Below are positions 18,639-28,589 of a stretch of 64,000 bases of DNA, piece after piece. Location of the stretch: positions 1,426,001-1,490,000 of the forward strand of contig NZ_QPEX01000010.1 of NCBI RefSeq assembly GCF_003335505.1. The letters are read 5' to 3'. The DNA is from Bremerella cremea (GTDB taxonomy: Bacteria > Planctomycetota > Planctomycetia > Pirellulales > Pirellulaceae). How positions within the stretch are numbered: the stretch's first letter is position 1; each line of letters starts with the position of its first letter. Below the pieces are notes generated by a model. The model was not told the DNA's origin. It saw only the letters and a program-made list of their open reading frames with translations, and made no database searches. The position numbers and the translations under genes were made by a program.

Positions 18639-19988
18639 TTACTTCAGGCAAAACACACGAATACAAATCGGATGTGGCTGACTAAAATCAACGTCCAACG
18701 TGCCGACGAAGACCGATTGATTTAGCCAGTCGTACTTGCCATGTGGGGCTTCAAATCTTGGATTTGTAAAACGCAAACCGGTCGGCGGGGCGCCTACGCC
18801 CCAGTTAGAAATGCGAATTACCACTCCGTCGTCTGTGCGGAGAAAGTAATTCGCCTCGGCAACCGTCGCTCCGTCGGCACGAGAGAGGTTCCAATCAGCT
18901 CCGCCTGGTATGATCTCTCCTTGCATCTTGGGCCCTTTGAAAGTACCGCCAGTGATCGGGATAACGCGGCGTTCTCCCTCTGGCATCTTTCCGACATGCA
19001 GCGGCTTCCCGATGTCGACGTACGAGGTATAGACCAATTCCAACTCCGGTACCGCAAACGATTTCTCCGCAGGTAAACTCCCAGATACCTGCGATGATTT
19101 GGGTTCTTTGATCCCCGAATAGGGATAGTTGCGTGCGGTTTGCCAGGCAATCTCTTGCAATGTTCGATTGAGCTTTTCGTCCCACTCTGGGCGGTTAGCA
19201 CGTTTCAACAAATCGATCATCGGTAAGCCAACCGGACTCTCCTGATACAGCACCGCGTAATGCAAGTACGTGTTCAAGGCTTCCAGTGGAGGAGAGGGGT
19301 GCGCCGGATCGACGAATAGTTCGTCTTGGCTGGTCAACCCAGGGATTTCTTTGCGGTAAATTCTCGATCTTAATTCAGCAGCCGCTTGTGCCGTGGGGAT
19401 AAGAAAGACAACATCCTTCCCTTTCCCATATCGCTTGTTCAGTTCTTTGATCTGGGCTTCCCCTGCTTTGATGTTAGGAACATTCATCTTGGCCAGTTGT
19501 TCTGGCGTCTTATTTCGATCAGGGACACTCCAAGCTCCCTTCGGAAATTCCTGATTGTCGATGTCACCTCCACCCCAAGAGAGCTGCACCAAAAAACGCA
19601 TATCGGGATTGTGCTGCAGACCAAGCTTAACGAAGTTCTCTAATCCTTCATCCGGCAGTTGAATCGGCGACATCACAAAGACGCCGACCTGGCCTGTCTT
19701 CAAGGCTTGCTTGGCCTTGTTGTCACCGTCCGGAAGTTGCCAATGTTGCAGTGTCCGCGAGGCCCCTAGCTTCTGTAGCCCCAGCAGTTGGTGACCTTCA
19801 ATGCCTCGCGCCGCTGCCAATTCGCCCAGGAGCTCTGGCACATACCACATCAAGCTATGCGAGGCATAAAACAGCTTCTCTCCCTGCGGAACAGGTGTTC
19901 CTTGAGCATCTTCCGCAACGGCAATTGAGACCGGCAGCAACAGCACACTCAGTATCAACGGGACCAGCAGATTCAAATTCGATTTCAT
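18639..19988 (-). CDS. secreted SGNH-hydrolase-like protein
   Basis: A 449-residue protein with a signal peptide (cleavage near AVA-EDA, residue 25). The segment LFYASHSLMWYVPELLGELA, followed by a GLQKLGASRTLQHW block, resembles the Ser and Gly/Asn blocks of a planctomycete SGNH-like family; the VDPAHPS motif at about 228-234 fits the Asp-x-x-His pair. The remaining 130 residues (after about 310) form a beta-rich extension. The first block has His-Ser rather than Asp-Ser, so activity is uncertain. AGGAACG precedes the start. It lies upstream of the esterase genes in the same direction and may act on the same polysaccharide. Confidence 0.65.
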   Translation of the reverse strand: MKSNLNLLVPLILSVLLLPVSIAVAEDAQGTPVPQGEKLFYASHSLMWYVPELLGELAAARGIEGHQLLGLQKLGASRTLQHWQLPDGDNKAKQALKTGQVGVFVMSPIQLPDEGLENFVKLGLQHNPDMRFLVQLSWGGGDIDNQEFPKGAWSVPDRNKTPEQLAKMNVPNIKAGEAQIKELNKRYGKGKDVVFLIPTAQAAAELRSRIYRKEIPGLTSQDELFVDPAHPSPPLEALNTYLHYAVLYQESPVGLPMIDLLKRANRPEWDEKLNRTLQEIAWQTARNYPYSGIKEPKSSQVSGSLPAEKSFAVPELELVYTSYVDIGKPLHVGKMPEGERRVIPITGGTFKGPKMQGEIIPGGADWNLSRADGATVAEANYFLRTDDGVVIRISNWGVGAPPTGLRFTNPRFEAPHGKYDWLNQSVFVGTLDVDFSQPHPICIRVFCLK

Positions 19989-20531
19989 TCAACGTTCCTG
20001 TGTATTACAAGCTTTCCCACGAATCATTTGGTCCTAAACAGCAAGTACCAGCGCGGCCAGCAACAAAACTTAACGAGCGAATCGTTCGCCCATAACACAC
20101 GTCGTGACGTGGCTTGCAAGCTTGTCGAATTAGCCGAAAAATGGTTTGGGGCCGGCTCGAAAGAAGCGATTGGAAACGCTGAGGCCTACTTAAGGCCCGC
20201 TGTCAGAACATAAGGGGTACGAAAAGTTTGGGGTATTCCGCGCAGACCCCCATTCTAACCCTGACTTACCCCCACGAACCCATGAGTATTTTCTCACCCG
20301 ACCAGGCATTTTTCACACACATCGTCCCTTGCGATGAGCAGTAGAGAAGCAAGAGCGAATCGCCTGCCTAATGCCTTCCCCTGGAATACACCAGCGATAT
20401 CCCGAGCAAGTAATTCCTGTACCGAGAAAAAAACTCCGCTAGAATGCAAGCTGACCGCGTCCACTTATGCCTAACAAGACGCTTTGAAAAGCCTCGCCGC
20501 ACTTCCCTCCTAAAACAGGCAAGCACACAAC
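19989..20531. other. divergent intergenic region, 543 bp
   Basis: No gene, repeat or convincing promoter was recognised. A 61-codon open frame at 20028-20213 lacks a start signal and is not called. The control regions of both the esterase genes and the sulfatase must lie here. Confidence 0.4.
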
Positions 20532-22109
20532 ATGATTCGCTCTTTCCTAGTCTTACTGGTGCTTTTTGGCGCTACGGCAATGGTCGCGGCTGAGGAAAAG
20601 GCCCAACGGCCCAATATCCTATTTCTCTTTTCGGACGACCACGCCCTGAATGCTATTTCCGCGTATGGTGGCCCGTTGGCTGAAGTTGCTCCGACTCCGA
20701 ACATCGACCGCTTAGCTCAGGAAGGTATGTTGTTCCGCAATTCCTTTTGTGCCAACTCAATTTGCGGCCCTTCGCGTGCGACGATTTTGACGGGCAAGCA
20801 CAGCCACAAAAATGGATTCATGCGTAACACAGGACAAGGCATGGATCAATCGCAGTGGACGCTATCGAAGGCCTTGCAAGCCTCCGGCTACAACACGGCG
20901 ATCATCGGTAAATGGCATCTGAAGACCGATCCCCTGGGCTTCGATCACTGGGAAATCCTGCCCGGGCAGGGCAACTACTACAATCCAGATTTCATTCAAC
21001 AAGATGGCACAACGAAACGTTTTGAAGGGTACGTTACCGACTTAATCACCGACAAATCGATTAATTGGCTCAACGAACGGGATTCCTCGAAACCATTCTT
21101 TCTGATGTGCCAACATAAGGCTCCCCATCGCACGTTTGCTCCGCCCCTGCGTCATTTAAACGCCTTTGATGACGTCGAAATCCCCGAACCAGAAACTTTG
21201 TTCGACGACTACGCCAATCGCAGCACAACGCTTGCCAATAATGAAATGGAAATCGATCGGCACATGGACTGGGCCTATGACCTCAAGCTGCGCAAGGATG
21301 AACGAGGTAAGGTTGTCCTACCGCCCCCTGATCGCTATGGCACGCCGGAATACAACCGGATGAATGCGACCCAGAAAAAGGCCTGGGATGCCCACTTTGG
21401 CCCACAAAACCAGGCCTTTCTCGCGGACTTTCAAGCAGGCAAACTTTCTGAGCAGGATGTTGTTCGCTGGAAGTATCGTCGCTATATGCGAGACTACCTG
21501 GGCGCGGTGAGAGCCGTAGATGAAAGTGTTGGCCGCTTGCTCAAGTATCTTGACGATAACGGCCTGGCCGAGAACACGATTGTGATCTATTCCTCCGATC
21601 AAGGCTTCTACCTCGGCGAGCACGGCTGGTATGACAAACGTTGGATGTTTGAAGAGTCGTTTCAGATGCCATTAATTATTCGCTGGCCTGGCGTTACTCA
21701 GCCTAACTCCACGCCAGACGAGTTAGTGCAAAACATCGACTATGCCCCCACATTGCTGGAAGTTGCCGGCGAGAAGATTCCGCCAGAGATTCAAGGCCGC
21801 TCCTTGGTGCCGATTTTGAAAGGGGAACCAGTCGCTTGGCGCGACTCCCTTTATTACGCCTACTATGAACTTGGCGAGCACGCCGTTCCGCAGCATTTTG
21901 GGGTTCGCACTCAGCGATACAAGTTGATTCACTTTCCCCTAACGAACGAATGGAACTTGTTCGACCTACAAACCGATCCTCAAGAGATGGTCAGTATCTA
22001 CGAGGACCCAGCCGCTCAGGAGATTCGAGAGAATCTCACCCAAGAGTTTCATCGACTACGAAAAGTCTACCAAGCCCCTCCCCTGCCCCAACCAGCTCAG
22101 GCAAAGTAG
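20532..22109 (+). CDS. secreted sulfatase (arylsulfatase family)
   Basis: A 525-residue type I sulfatase with signal peptide (cleavage near VAA-EEK, 20). Metal ligands Asp35-Asp36 sit in FLFSDDHA. The signature CGPSRATILTGK places the residue converted to formylglycine at Cys78, so maturation needs a formylglycine-generating or radical-SAM enzyme encoded elsewhere. IIGKWHLK and SSDQGFYLGEHGWYDK supply further active-site residues. Sulfatases of this type remove sulfate from polysaccharides in the periplasm or outside. It is divergent from the esterase/xylanase group, suggesting work on a sulfated xylan or marine glycan; the exact substrate is not readable. Confidence 0.93.
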   Translation: MIRSFLVLLVLFGATAMVAAEEKAQRPNILFLFSDDHALNAISAYGGPLAEVAPTPNIDRLAQEGMLFRNSFCANSICGPSRATILTGKHSHKNGFMRNTGQGMDQSQWTLSKALQASGYNTAIIGKWHLKTDPLGFDHWEILPGQGNYYNPDFIQQDGTTKRFEGYVTDLITDKSINWLNERDSSKPFFLMCQHKAPHRTFAPPLRHLNAFDDVEIPEPETLFDDYANRSTTLANNEMEIDRHMDWAYDLKLRKDERGKVVLPPPDRYGTPEYNRMNATQKKAWDAHFGPQNQAFLADFQAGKLSEQDVVRWKYRRYMRDYLGAVRAVDESVGRLLKYLDDNGLAENTIVIYSSDQGFYLGEHGWYDKRWMFEESFQMPLIIRWPGVTQPNSTPDELVQNIDYAPTLLEVAGEKIPPEIQGRSLVPILKGEPVAWRDSLYYAYYELGEHAVPQHFGVRTQRYKLIHFPLTNEWNLFDLQTDPQEMVSIYEDPAAQEIRENLTQEFHRLRKVYQAPPLPQPAQAK

Positions 22110-22161
22110 CTTGAGCCACTGCAGCTTAGGAGACTGCATAATAACGGACGTTTCGAAAGTT

Positions 22162-22198
22162 AAATGCCCCTTTCTCGCTAGGCGTGAAAGGGGCATTT
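22162..22198. terminator. bidirectional terminator between convergent genes
   Basis: AAATGCCCCTTTC and GAAAGGGGCATTT form a perfect 13-bp stem with an 11-base loop. It lies between the convergent sulfatase and phosphohexomutase genes. Confidence 0.8.
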
Positions 22199-22251
22199 AC
22201 GAGTTGTTCGAATGAAGACTTCTCTTGCTTTTCAGCAAGTGGCACACTCAA

Positions 22252-24069
22252 CTAAACGCTGTCCGCAAAGGCGACCAGATCCTTTTCAAACGCATCGAGC
22301 CGCGCTTCCATTTCTTCCTGGGCAGCGTCTAGTAGCGAAAGCTGCTCGGCCGGTACGTAGCTGAACATGTAGAACTTCACCTTCGGCTCGGTACCTGAAG
22401 GACGCACGGCTACGTAGTTGCCATCTTCTAAATCGAGAATGACCATGTTCCCCTTAGGACCATTAAGCGGAGAACTCTTGCCGTCCGGGGTAGTGATGGT
22501 ATCGTTCTGGTAGTCGCGCACGGCGGTCAACTTCAAGCCACCCACCGATTGTGGCGGTGCCTCGCGGAATTTGCCCATCAGCTTCTGCATGTTGGCCATC
22601 CCTTCGCTGCCAGGCATCTTCTGATTCAAAAGACGCTCGGCATGGTAGCCATGTTGCCACCACAGCGATTCCAACTTCTCGTGCAGCGATTTCCCTTCCT
22701 GCTTGCAGTTGGCTGCTAACTCGGCCAATAACATCGCGGCGACTGCGGCGTCCTTATCGCGAGCATACTGCCCCACCAAGTAACCGTGCGATTCTTCGCA
22801 ACCGAAGAGGAACTTATCTGGCCCCTCGGCATCCATCGTGCCGCCGATCCACTTGAAACCAACCTGCAGGTTACCGCACGTGCGTACGCCATAACTGTCC
22901 GCGATCCGGCGAACCATCTCGGTGGTAACCAAGGTTTTAACGACGTAATGCTCTGGAGTCAGCCCGCCACCTTTTTTCCGTTCGGAAAGAACGTGATCGG
23001 CCAACAGCACACCAATTTGATTGCCGGTAAATGTCCCCCACTCGCCGGTCACGTCCATCGTTTTCGGTGCGGCACAGCCAACCCGATCGCAGTCGGGGTC
23101 CGTCGCCAAAATCAACTCACTACCGTCGGTCTTGGCTTGCTCAATAATCGCATCAAAGACAGCCGGATTCTCGGGGTTGGAAACGTGCCCCGGCACATTG
23201 GGGAAGTCACCACTCGGTTCTTTGTGTGGGCCAAAGATCGCGACATTTTTGAAATTATCGGCGGCCAACGCAGGCATGACAGCCGAAGCGCCAACACCAT
23301 GAAGGGGCGAGTACAAGATCTTCAGATTGCGTGGTCCGTCAAATTTCTGCTGCTGAACGGCGTTGATGAACGCATCGTCCGTTTCTGCCGTACAGATGAC
23401 GACCTTGCCATCGGCAACCGCCGCGTCGAATTCCACACCCAGGGGAATTTCCTGCACGTTCATCACGCGATCGATGATTTGCTTGTCGTGCGGAGGCATA
23501 ACCTGACCACCGGTCGACCAGTAAACCTTCACCGCGTTATCGCTGGGTGGGTTGTGACTGGCCGTCACCATGATTCCGCACGAACACTTCTTGAATCGAA
23601 CAAGGAACGACAGTTCCGGCGTGCTGCGATAGTCGTCTAAGAAATAAACCTTGAATCCGTTCGACACCATAATACGGGCACACAACTCAGCGAATTCACG
23701 CGAGCGATGCCGGGTGTCGTAGGCGATCGCACACGACAAGTCTCCGCTGACCGTTTCCTTTACATACTCGGCCAAGCCTTGGGCACTCTCGCCGATCGTC
23801 CGCTCGTTGATTGCATTCGAGCCGATCGGATACATCTTTCCGCGCCGCCCGCCAGTGCCGAAAGGGATGATCGTCCAGAAAGCGTCGTCGAGTTCTTTCC
23901 ATTTTTCCGAGGTGATATGCTCGGCGACCTGCTCGGCATAGCGGGCATAACGGTCTTCGGTTAGCCAGATTTCGATGTTATCAGCCGCACTGGCGGTGAT
24001 TTTGCCATCAGCGGTGGCCTGCTTGACCAGTTGGAGAAGTGATTTCGTATCGATCTTACTGCCGCTCAT
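22252..24069 (-). CDS. phosphoglucomutase/phosphomannomutase
   Basis: A 605-residue alpha-D-phosphohexomutase of the larger PGM2-like size class. Phosphoserine loop TASHNPP (Ser171), magnesium loop DPDCDR (324-329), sugar loop GCEESHGY (423-430) and phosphate loop RPSGTEPK (556-563) are all intact. It should interconvert hexose-1- and 6-phosphates in the cytoplasm. The frame is open 73 codons further upstream, but the ATG at 24069 has GGGGA five bases before it and starts a plausible N-terminus. It is divergent from a second mutase gene 221 bases away. Confidence 0.92.
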   Translation of the reverse strand: MSGSKIDTKSLLQLVKQATADGKITASAADNIEIWLTEDRYARYAEQVAEHITSEKWKELDDAFWTIIPFGTGGRRGKMYPIGSNAINERTIGESAQGLAEYVKETVSGDLSCAIAYDTRHRSREFAELCARIMVSNGFKVYFLDDYRSTPELSFLVRFKKCSCGIMVTASHNPPSDNAVKVYWSTGGQVMPPHDKQIIDRVMNVQEIPLGVEFDAAVADGKVVICTAETDDAFINAVQQQKFDGPRNLKILYSPLHGVGASAVMPALAADNFKNVAIFGPHKEPSGDFPNVPGHVSNPENPAVFDAIIEQAKTDGSELILATDPDCDRVGCAAPKTMDVTGEWGTFTGNQIGVLLADHVLSERKKGGGLTPEHYVVKTLVTTEMVRRIADSYGVRTCGNLQVGFKWIGGTMDAEGPDKFLFGCEESHGYLVGQYARDKDAAVAAMLLAELAANCKQEGKSLHEKLESLWWQHGYHAERLLNQKMPGSEGMANMQKLMGKFREAPPQSVGGLKLTAVRDYQNDTITTPDGKSSPLNGPKGNMVILDLEDGNYVAVRPSGTEPKVKFYMFSYVPAEQLSLLDAAQEEMEARLDAFEKDLVAFADSV

Positions 24070-24290
24070 AGTTGTCCCCATGGAAAGACTGCCGGAATTG
24101 CCCGATTTTAAGGCAATACCCTGGCTATCATCAATCAGGCAACCAGCGGTGTGTGAATTCTTTACTTTCGTGATGTGCCGATCGAAACGATTGCGGCAGA
24201 AAGCCACAATATGTTTTATAGTAGTGAAACTCGCTTGGCTTTTGCCGACGGTAGATCCCAACAACCTATTGCCGAACCCACAAGACAACG

Positions 24291-25634
24291 ATGCCAGACC
24301 CGATCATCAGCGTTTCCGGATTACGCGGAATTTTAGGACAAAGCCTCTCGCCCGATACAATCAGCCGTTATGTAGCAGCTTTTGTCGAGCAATTGCCCGA
24401 TGGCAGCATCCTTCTCTCGCGCGATGGACGCCCCAGTGGAAAAGCATTGGGCGATATTGTCCAAGGGACAATCAACCTACTCGGTCGAGACGTCATCGAT
24501 GCAGGCATCGCCGCAACCCCCACGGTCGGTGTGCTGCTGCGGCAATATCGCTGCATGGGGGCGATCCAAATCTCGGCGAGTCATAACCCCCCAGAGTACA
24601 ACGGGCTGAAATTAATGGGGGCCGATGGGCGAGTCGTCTCTGCCGATAAAGGGGCCCAGATCAAAGCTGCCTACGAAGAACAGCCGACCACATGGGCCCC
24701 CTGGAACGAGGTCGGTAACACCTCGCTGTGTGAGGACACCACTAGCGAACATATCCAGAAAGTTCTCGAAACGATCGATTCAGGTCTAATCCAAAAGAAA
24801 AAATACCGCGTTCTGCTCGACTCGAACGGAGGAGCCGGCAGCATCGTGGGCGTAAAGCTCTTAGAAGCCCTTGGCTGCGATGTAGAACTCTTGGGAGGAG
24901 AACCTAACGGAGAGTTCCTGCACTCCCCTGAACCAACCGCCGAGAACTTGCAGACCGTCGCTCACCGGGTCCGCGAATCACGAGTTCAAGTCGCTTTCTG
25001 CCAAGACCCAGATGCCGACCGCTTGGCGGTAATCGACGAGAATGGGCGATATATTGGCGAAGAATACACGGTGGCTCTTTGCCTGCAAAACGTGCTCTTT
25101 AAACGAAAAGGGCCCGTTGTCATCAATGGTGCGACCAGTCGCATGAACGAGGACGTGGCAGCAGAATATAAGTGCCCCATCTATCGCTCGGCGGTGGGTG
25201 AAGCGAACGTAACCCAAGAAATGATGTTTCGCGATGCGGTGTTCGGTGGCGAAGGAAATGGCGGTCCTATCGACCCCCGAGTTGGCTACATTCGCGACAG
25301 CTTCGTCGGCATGGCCAACATCCTGGAACTGATGACCAAAAAGAAAAAACCTATCAGCAAGCTGGCTGACGCCCTGCCCCGTTACGAGATCGTCAAGCAC
25401 AAAGTCGAGATGGATCCTGATCAACTCGAAGAAGGCTTCGATCGCCTAAAATACCAGTACAAAGATGCCCAAGTCCAAGAAGGGGATGGCCTCCGTTTTA
25501 CCTGGAAAAACCGCTGGTTGATCGCGCGTGCCAGCAATACCGAGCCTATTGTCCGCGTGATCGCCGAATCGAAATCGGCAGACGAGAGCGAAGATATGTG
25601 TATCTCGGCAACACGCACGCTGCGGGGCATTTAG
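24291..25634 (+). CDS. phosphohexomutase, GlmM/ManB-like
   Basis: A 447-residue phosphohexomutase of phosphoglucosamine/phosphomannomutase size. It starts with the ISVSGLRGI block, and has phosphoserine loop SASHNPP (Ser97), metal loop DPDADR (239-244) and sugar loop GGEGNGG (319-325). The phosphate loop reads RASNTEP (413-419) instead of the usual RPSGTEP, keeping the Arg, Thr and Glu. It may make glucosamine-1-phosphate for peptidoglycan/LPS precursors or mannose-1-phosphate; sequence alone does not decide. It is divergent from the larger mutase, and a stem-loop follows. Confidence 0.9.
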   Translation: MPDPIISVSGLRGILGQSLSPDTISRYVAAFVEQLPDGSILLSRDGRPSGKALGDIVQGTINLLGRDVIDAGIAATPTVGVLLRQYRCMGAIQISASHNPPEYNGLKLMGADGRVVSADKGAQIKAAYEEQPTTWAPWNEVGNTSLCEDTTSEHIQKVLETIDSGLIQKKKYRVLLDSNGGAGSIVGVKLLEALGCDVELLGGEPNGEFLHSPEPTAENLQTVAHRVRESRVQVAFCQDPDADRLAVIDENGRYIGEEYTVALCLQNVLFKRKGPVVINGATSRMNEDVAAEYKCPIYRSAVGEANVTQEMMFRDAVFGGEGNGGPIDPRVGYIRDSFVGMANILELMTKKKKPISKLADALPRYEIVKHKVEMDPDQLEEGFDRLKYQYKDAQVQEGDGLRFTWKNRWLIARASNTEPIVRVIAESKSADESEDMCISATRTLRGI

Positions 25635-25677
25635 CCTACCCACGCCACGCTTGGATCTTAAAGAACGTTAACCAGAA

Positions 25678-25707
25678 TGCCATGCCGAACGAAACAACGG
25701 CATGGCA
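25678..25707. terminator. stem-loop between convergent genes
   Basis: TGCCATGCCG and CGGCATGGCA form a perfect 10-bp stem with a 10-base loop. It sits between the convergent mutase and serS genes. There is no T-tract, so termination is uncertain. Confidence 0.5.
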
Positions 25708-25727
25708 CCATGCACGACAGCCAATCG

Positions 25728-27008
25728 TTATCTGGGGCCGATCTTGTCCATGCCCATGAAGGGCCGAAGAACTTCCGGCACTTCGATGCTGCCATCGGCC
25801 TGCTGGTAATTTTCCAGCACCGCGATTAAACCGCGGCTCAAAGCGATCGCCGTGCCGTTGAGCGTGTGGGCGAAGTGGGTTCCCTTCTCCCCCTTCACCT
25901 TGTAGCGAATATTGAGTCGGCGAGCTTGGTAGTCGGTGCAGTTCGAGGTGCTGGTCACCTCCCCGTATTCGCCAGCTTCGCCACGCCCTGGCATCCAGGC
26001 CTCTAGGTCGAACTTGCGATAGGCAGGGCCACCCAGGTCTCCGGTGGCCGTATCGACCACACGGTAAGGGATTTTCAAGCCGTCGAAGATGCGGCATTCC
26101 AATTCGCAGAACTTGTTGAGCGTCGCTTCGCTGTCTTCCGGCAGCGTGAAAGCAAACATCTCGACCTTGGTGAATTGATGCACGCGATACAGACCACGCG
26201 AAGCCCGACCGGCGGCGCCTGCTTCGGTGCGGTAACAGTGACTAATTCCGCAGAACAGTTGCGGCAAGTCTTCTGCTTCCAAGACCTTGCCGGCGTACAT
26301 CCCGCCCAAAGTGATCTCAGCCGTCGCAACCAGGTTGAGGTCGGTATTCTCGATGCTATAGATCTGTGTTTCTGGCCCTCGCGGAATGAATCCGACGCCA
26401 TGCAAAATTTCGGTTCGTGCCATATCAGGCGTGATCGTCGGTACGAAGCCTTCTTTCATCAACACGCTGAGCACGTACTGCTGCAGAGCCAGTTCCAAAA
26501 GGACCGCTTCGTTCTTCAAGTAGTAGAACCCAGCACCGGCAACTTGGGCTCCGGCTTCAAAGTCGATTAGGTCGAGTTTCTCGCCTAGCTCGACGTGATC
26601 GAGAACAGGAAAATCAAACTTGCGTGGCTCGGTTGTCCCGCGTTTGATTTCCAGATTGCTTTTATCGTCTTCCCCGATCGGTGCCTCAGGATGGGTTAAG
26701 TTGGGAATCAGGCGGAGGATATCCGTAATCTGTTCCTCGAACTTGTCGACCTCCGTCGATGCCGCATCCTTTAGCTCGCGCAGGCGTTTTCCTTCGGCAA
26801 TGATCTGGGGGCGTTCTTCTGCCGAGGCTTTGCCGATGCTTTTGTTGATCTCGTTCGCCTGGCGGTTGAACTCTTCCGCCTCTTGGAGCTTTGCCTTGCG
26901 CGCGGTTTCGAGTGCGACGATCTGATCGACGTCGGCGGTGACGCCTCGGTCGACACAGTTCTTCTTAACGAGTTCAACGTTATCAACAACAAACTTCCGG
27001 TCGAGCAT
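25728..27008 (-). CDS. serS: seryl-tRNA synthetase
   Basis: A 426-residue class II synthetase that charges tRNA-Ser. The N-terminal antiparallel coiled-coil arm (about 30-105) is rich in Glu/Lys/Ala. Motif 2 is YRTEAGAAGRASRGLYRVHQ and motif 3 lies in ALSRGLIAVLENYQ; the Ser-specific TSTSNCTDYQARR block is present. The ATG at 27008 begins MLDRKFVVDN, the usual start of SerS; the open frame 18 codons upstream was rejected. It follows an M20 peptidase gene by 23 bases, so the two are probably co-transcribed. Confidence 0.97.
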   Translation of the reverse strand: MLDRKFVVDNVELVKKNCVDRGVTADVDQIVALETARKAKLQEAEEFNRQANEINKSIGKASAEERPQIIAEGKRLRELKDAASTEVDKFEEQITDILRLIPNLTHPEAPIGEDDKSNLEIKRGTTEPRKFDFPVLDHVELGEKLDLIDFEAGAQVAGAGFYYLKNEAVLLELALQQYVLSVLMKEGFVPTITPDMARTEILHGVGFIPRGPETQIYSIENTDLNLVATAEITLGGMYAGKVLEAEDLPQLFCGISHCYRTEAGAAGRASRGLYRVHQFTKVEMFAFTLPEDSEATLNKFCELECRIFDGLKIPYRVVDTATGDLGGPAYRKFDLEAWMPGRGEAGEYGEVTSTSNCTDYQARRLNIRYKVKGEKGTHFAHTLNGTAIALSRGLIAVLENYQQADGSIEVPEVLRPFMGMDKIGPR

Positions 27009-27031
27009 GGGTGAGGTCTTTGGGTTGAATC

Positions 27032-28402
27032 CTACTTGGTGATTTTGGCGAGTTCCGCCCACAACTGGGCGCTGGCTTCGATGCCGCGTTGAAAGTCTCC
27101 GAGATTAAACTTCTCATTGGGACTGTGGGTGTTATCGTCATCTAGCCCCCATCCCAATAGCAGCACATCGCAATCGAGTTCTTTGGCGAACTCGGAACAA
27201 ATCGGGATCGAGCCCCCTTCGCGGATCAGTACCGGGGCATTGCCAAACCCTTTCTCGATCGCCACCTGGGCCGCCTGAATGTAAGGGCTGTCGGTGGAAA
27301 CCACAAACCCTGGCGAGCCATGATGGGCCTTCAGTTCCATCTTGATACCAGGAGGGCAAATCTTGGTGAGATGTTCGCGCAGCGCTTCTGCGATCTTGTG
27401 AGGCTCTTGATTGGGAACGAGTCGGCAACTGAACTTGGCCGAAGCAACCCCCGGCAGAACCGTTTTGGCCCCTTCCCCTTGATAACCGCTGGTCAGGCCA
27501 TTGATATCTAACGTTGGTCGAGCCCAGCGACGTTCGAGTGTAGTGTAGCCTTCTTCACCATGAACTTGATCGATTCCGAGTTGTTGTTTGAACTTCTCTT
27601 CATCAAACGGCAATTCGGCGAAATTCTCGCGTTCGTCGCCAGTCATGGGGATCACGTCATCGTAGAAGCCAGGAATATGAATCCAGCCATGTTCGTCGAC
27701 CAACGAGCCCAGCATCGTACAGAGCGTATTAGCCGGATTCCGCACACTGCCCCCGAAGGTGCCACTATGCAAATCGCGATTGGGCCCCGTTAGCTTCAAT
27801 TCAAAATACGCAATTCCCTTTAGCCCGTAGGTGATTGCCGGCTGTCCAGGCCCAAATTGGGAACAATCGCTGATCACCACCACATCGTTGGCGAGCAGTT
27901 CTTTGTTCGCCTCGATGAAAGGCGGGAGGCTAGCACTGCCTATTTCCTCTTCCCCCTCAATGAGAAACTTGACCTGAATCGGCAACTCGCCGACCGACTT
28001 CATCCATGCCATTGCACCGAGCACATGGGTCAACATCTGACCTTTATCGTCGGTCGCCCCGCGTGCAACAATGTTGCCGTCTCGCTCTGTAGGCTCGAAG
28101 GGGGGAGTCGTCCACAGTTCTAGCGGTTCTGGGGGCTGCACATCGTAATGTCCATAAACCAACGCCACCGGCTTCCCTGGAACAGGAGGGCTTTCGGCAT
28201 AAACAATTGGATGCCCTTGCGTTGAAACGACTTGCGTCTTGAAATTGAGTTCCCGAAACCGCTCCGCAACCCATTCAGCCGCATTCTTCACATCTTCTTT
28301 ATGGCGGCTGTCCGTACTGACACTGGGAATACGCAACAGTTCTTTAAGCGATTCAACGAATGCTTGGCGGTTGTCTTCTAGAAAAGTTTTCAGATCCGGC
28401 AT
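27032..28402 (-). CDS. M20-family dipeptidase
   Basis: A 456-residue cytoplasmic zinc peptidase of the M20 dipeptidase/carnosinase group. Zinc-site motifs are GHYDVQP (His85), ARGATDDKG (Asp118) and EGEEEIGS (catalytic Glu and zinc Glu, 149-156), with a C-terminal SIPICSEFAKEL-like block. The usual dimerisation insert is present (about 205-370). It cleaves dipeptides or N-acyl amino acids. No signal peptide. It is the first gene of a likely two-gene operon with serS. Confidence 0.92.
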   Translation of the reverse strand: MPDLKTFLEDNRQAFVESLKELLRIPSVSTDSRHKEDVKNAAEWVAERFRELNFKTQVVSTQGHPIVYAESPPVPGKPVALVYGHYDVQPPEPLELWTTPPFEPTERDGNIVARGATDDKGQMLTHVLGAMAWMKSVGELPIQVKFLIEGEEEIGSASLPPFIEANKELLANDVVVISDCSQFGPGQPAITYGLKGIAYFELKLTGPNRDLHSGTFGGSVRNPANTLCTMLGSLVDEHGWIHIPGFYDDVIPMTGDERENFAELPFDEEKFKQQLGIDQVHGEEGYTTLERRWARPTLDINGLTSGYQGEGAKTVLPGVASAKFSCRLVPNQEPHKIAEALREHLTKICPPGIKMELKAHHGSPGFVVSTDSPYIQAAQVAIEKGFGNAPVLIREGGSIPICSEFAKELDCDVLLLGWGLDDDNTHSPNEKFNLGDFQRGIEASAQLWAELAKITK

Positions 28403-28589
28403 GTCTTATCCAATTGGCATCTGGTGGCGGGTGGTTTACAACCGGAAACGCCGAAATTACCTTCCGACCGGCAAAGCCGTACAATATAATACGATACGCA
28501 GGAATTGGACATTCCACCCAGTACTTGGCGAGTCAATTCGGTCGACTTCGCCAAGCAATAGTTTCACGTGGACCTTTGAGAAAGTACCA

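Noticed and set aside
20028..20213. 61-codon open frame upstream of the sulfatase
   Set aside because: No start signal and no family resemblance; lies in the shared control region of divergent genes.
28239..28589. 117-codon N-terminal extension of ClpS
   Set aside because: It overlaps the peptidase gene start on the other strand and has no ClpS features; the GTG with a good ribosome site at 28590 fits better.
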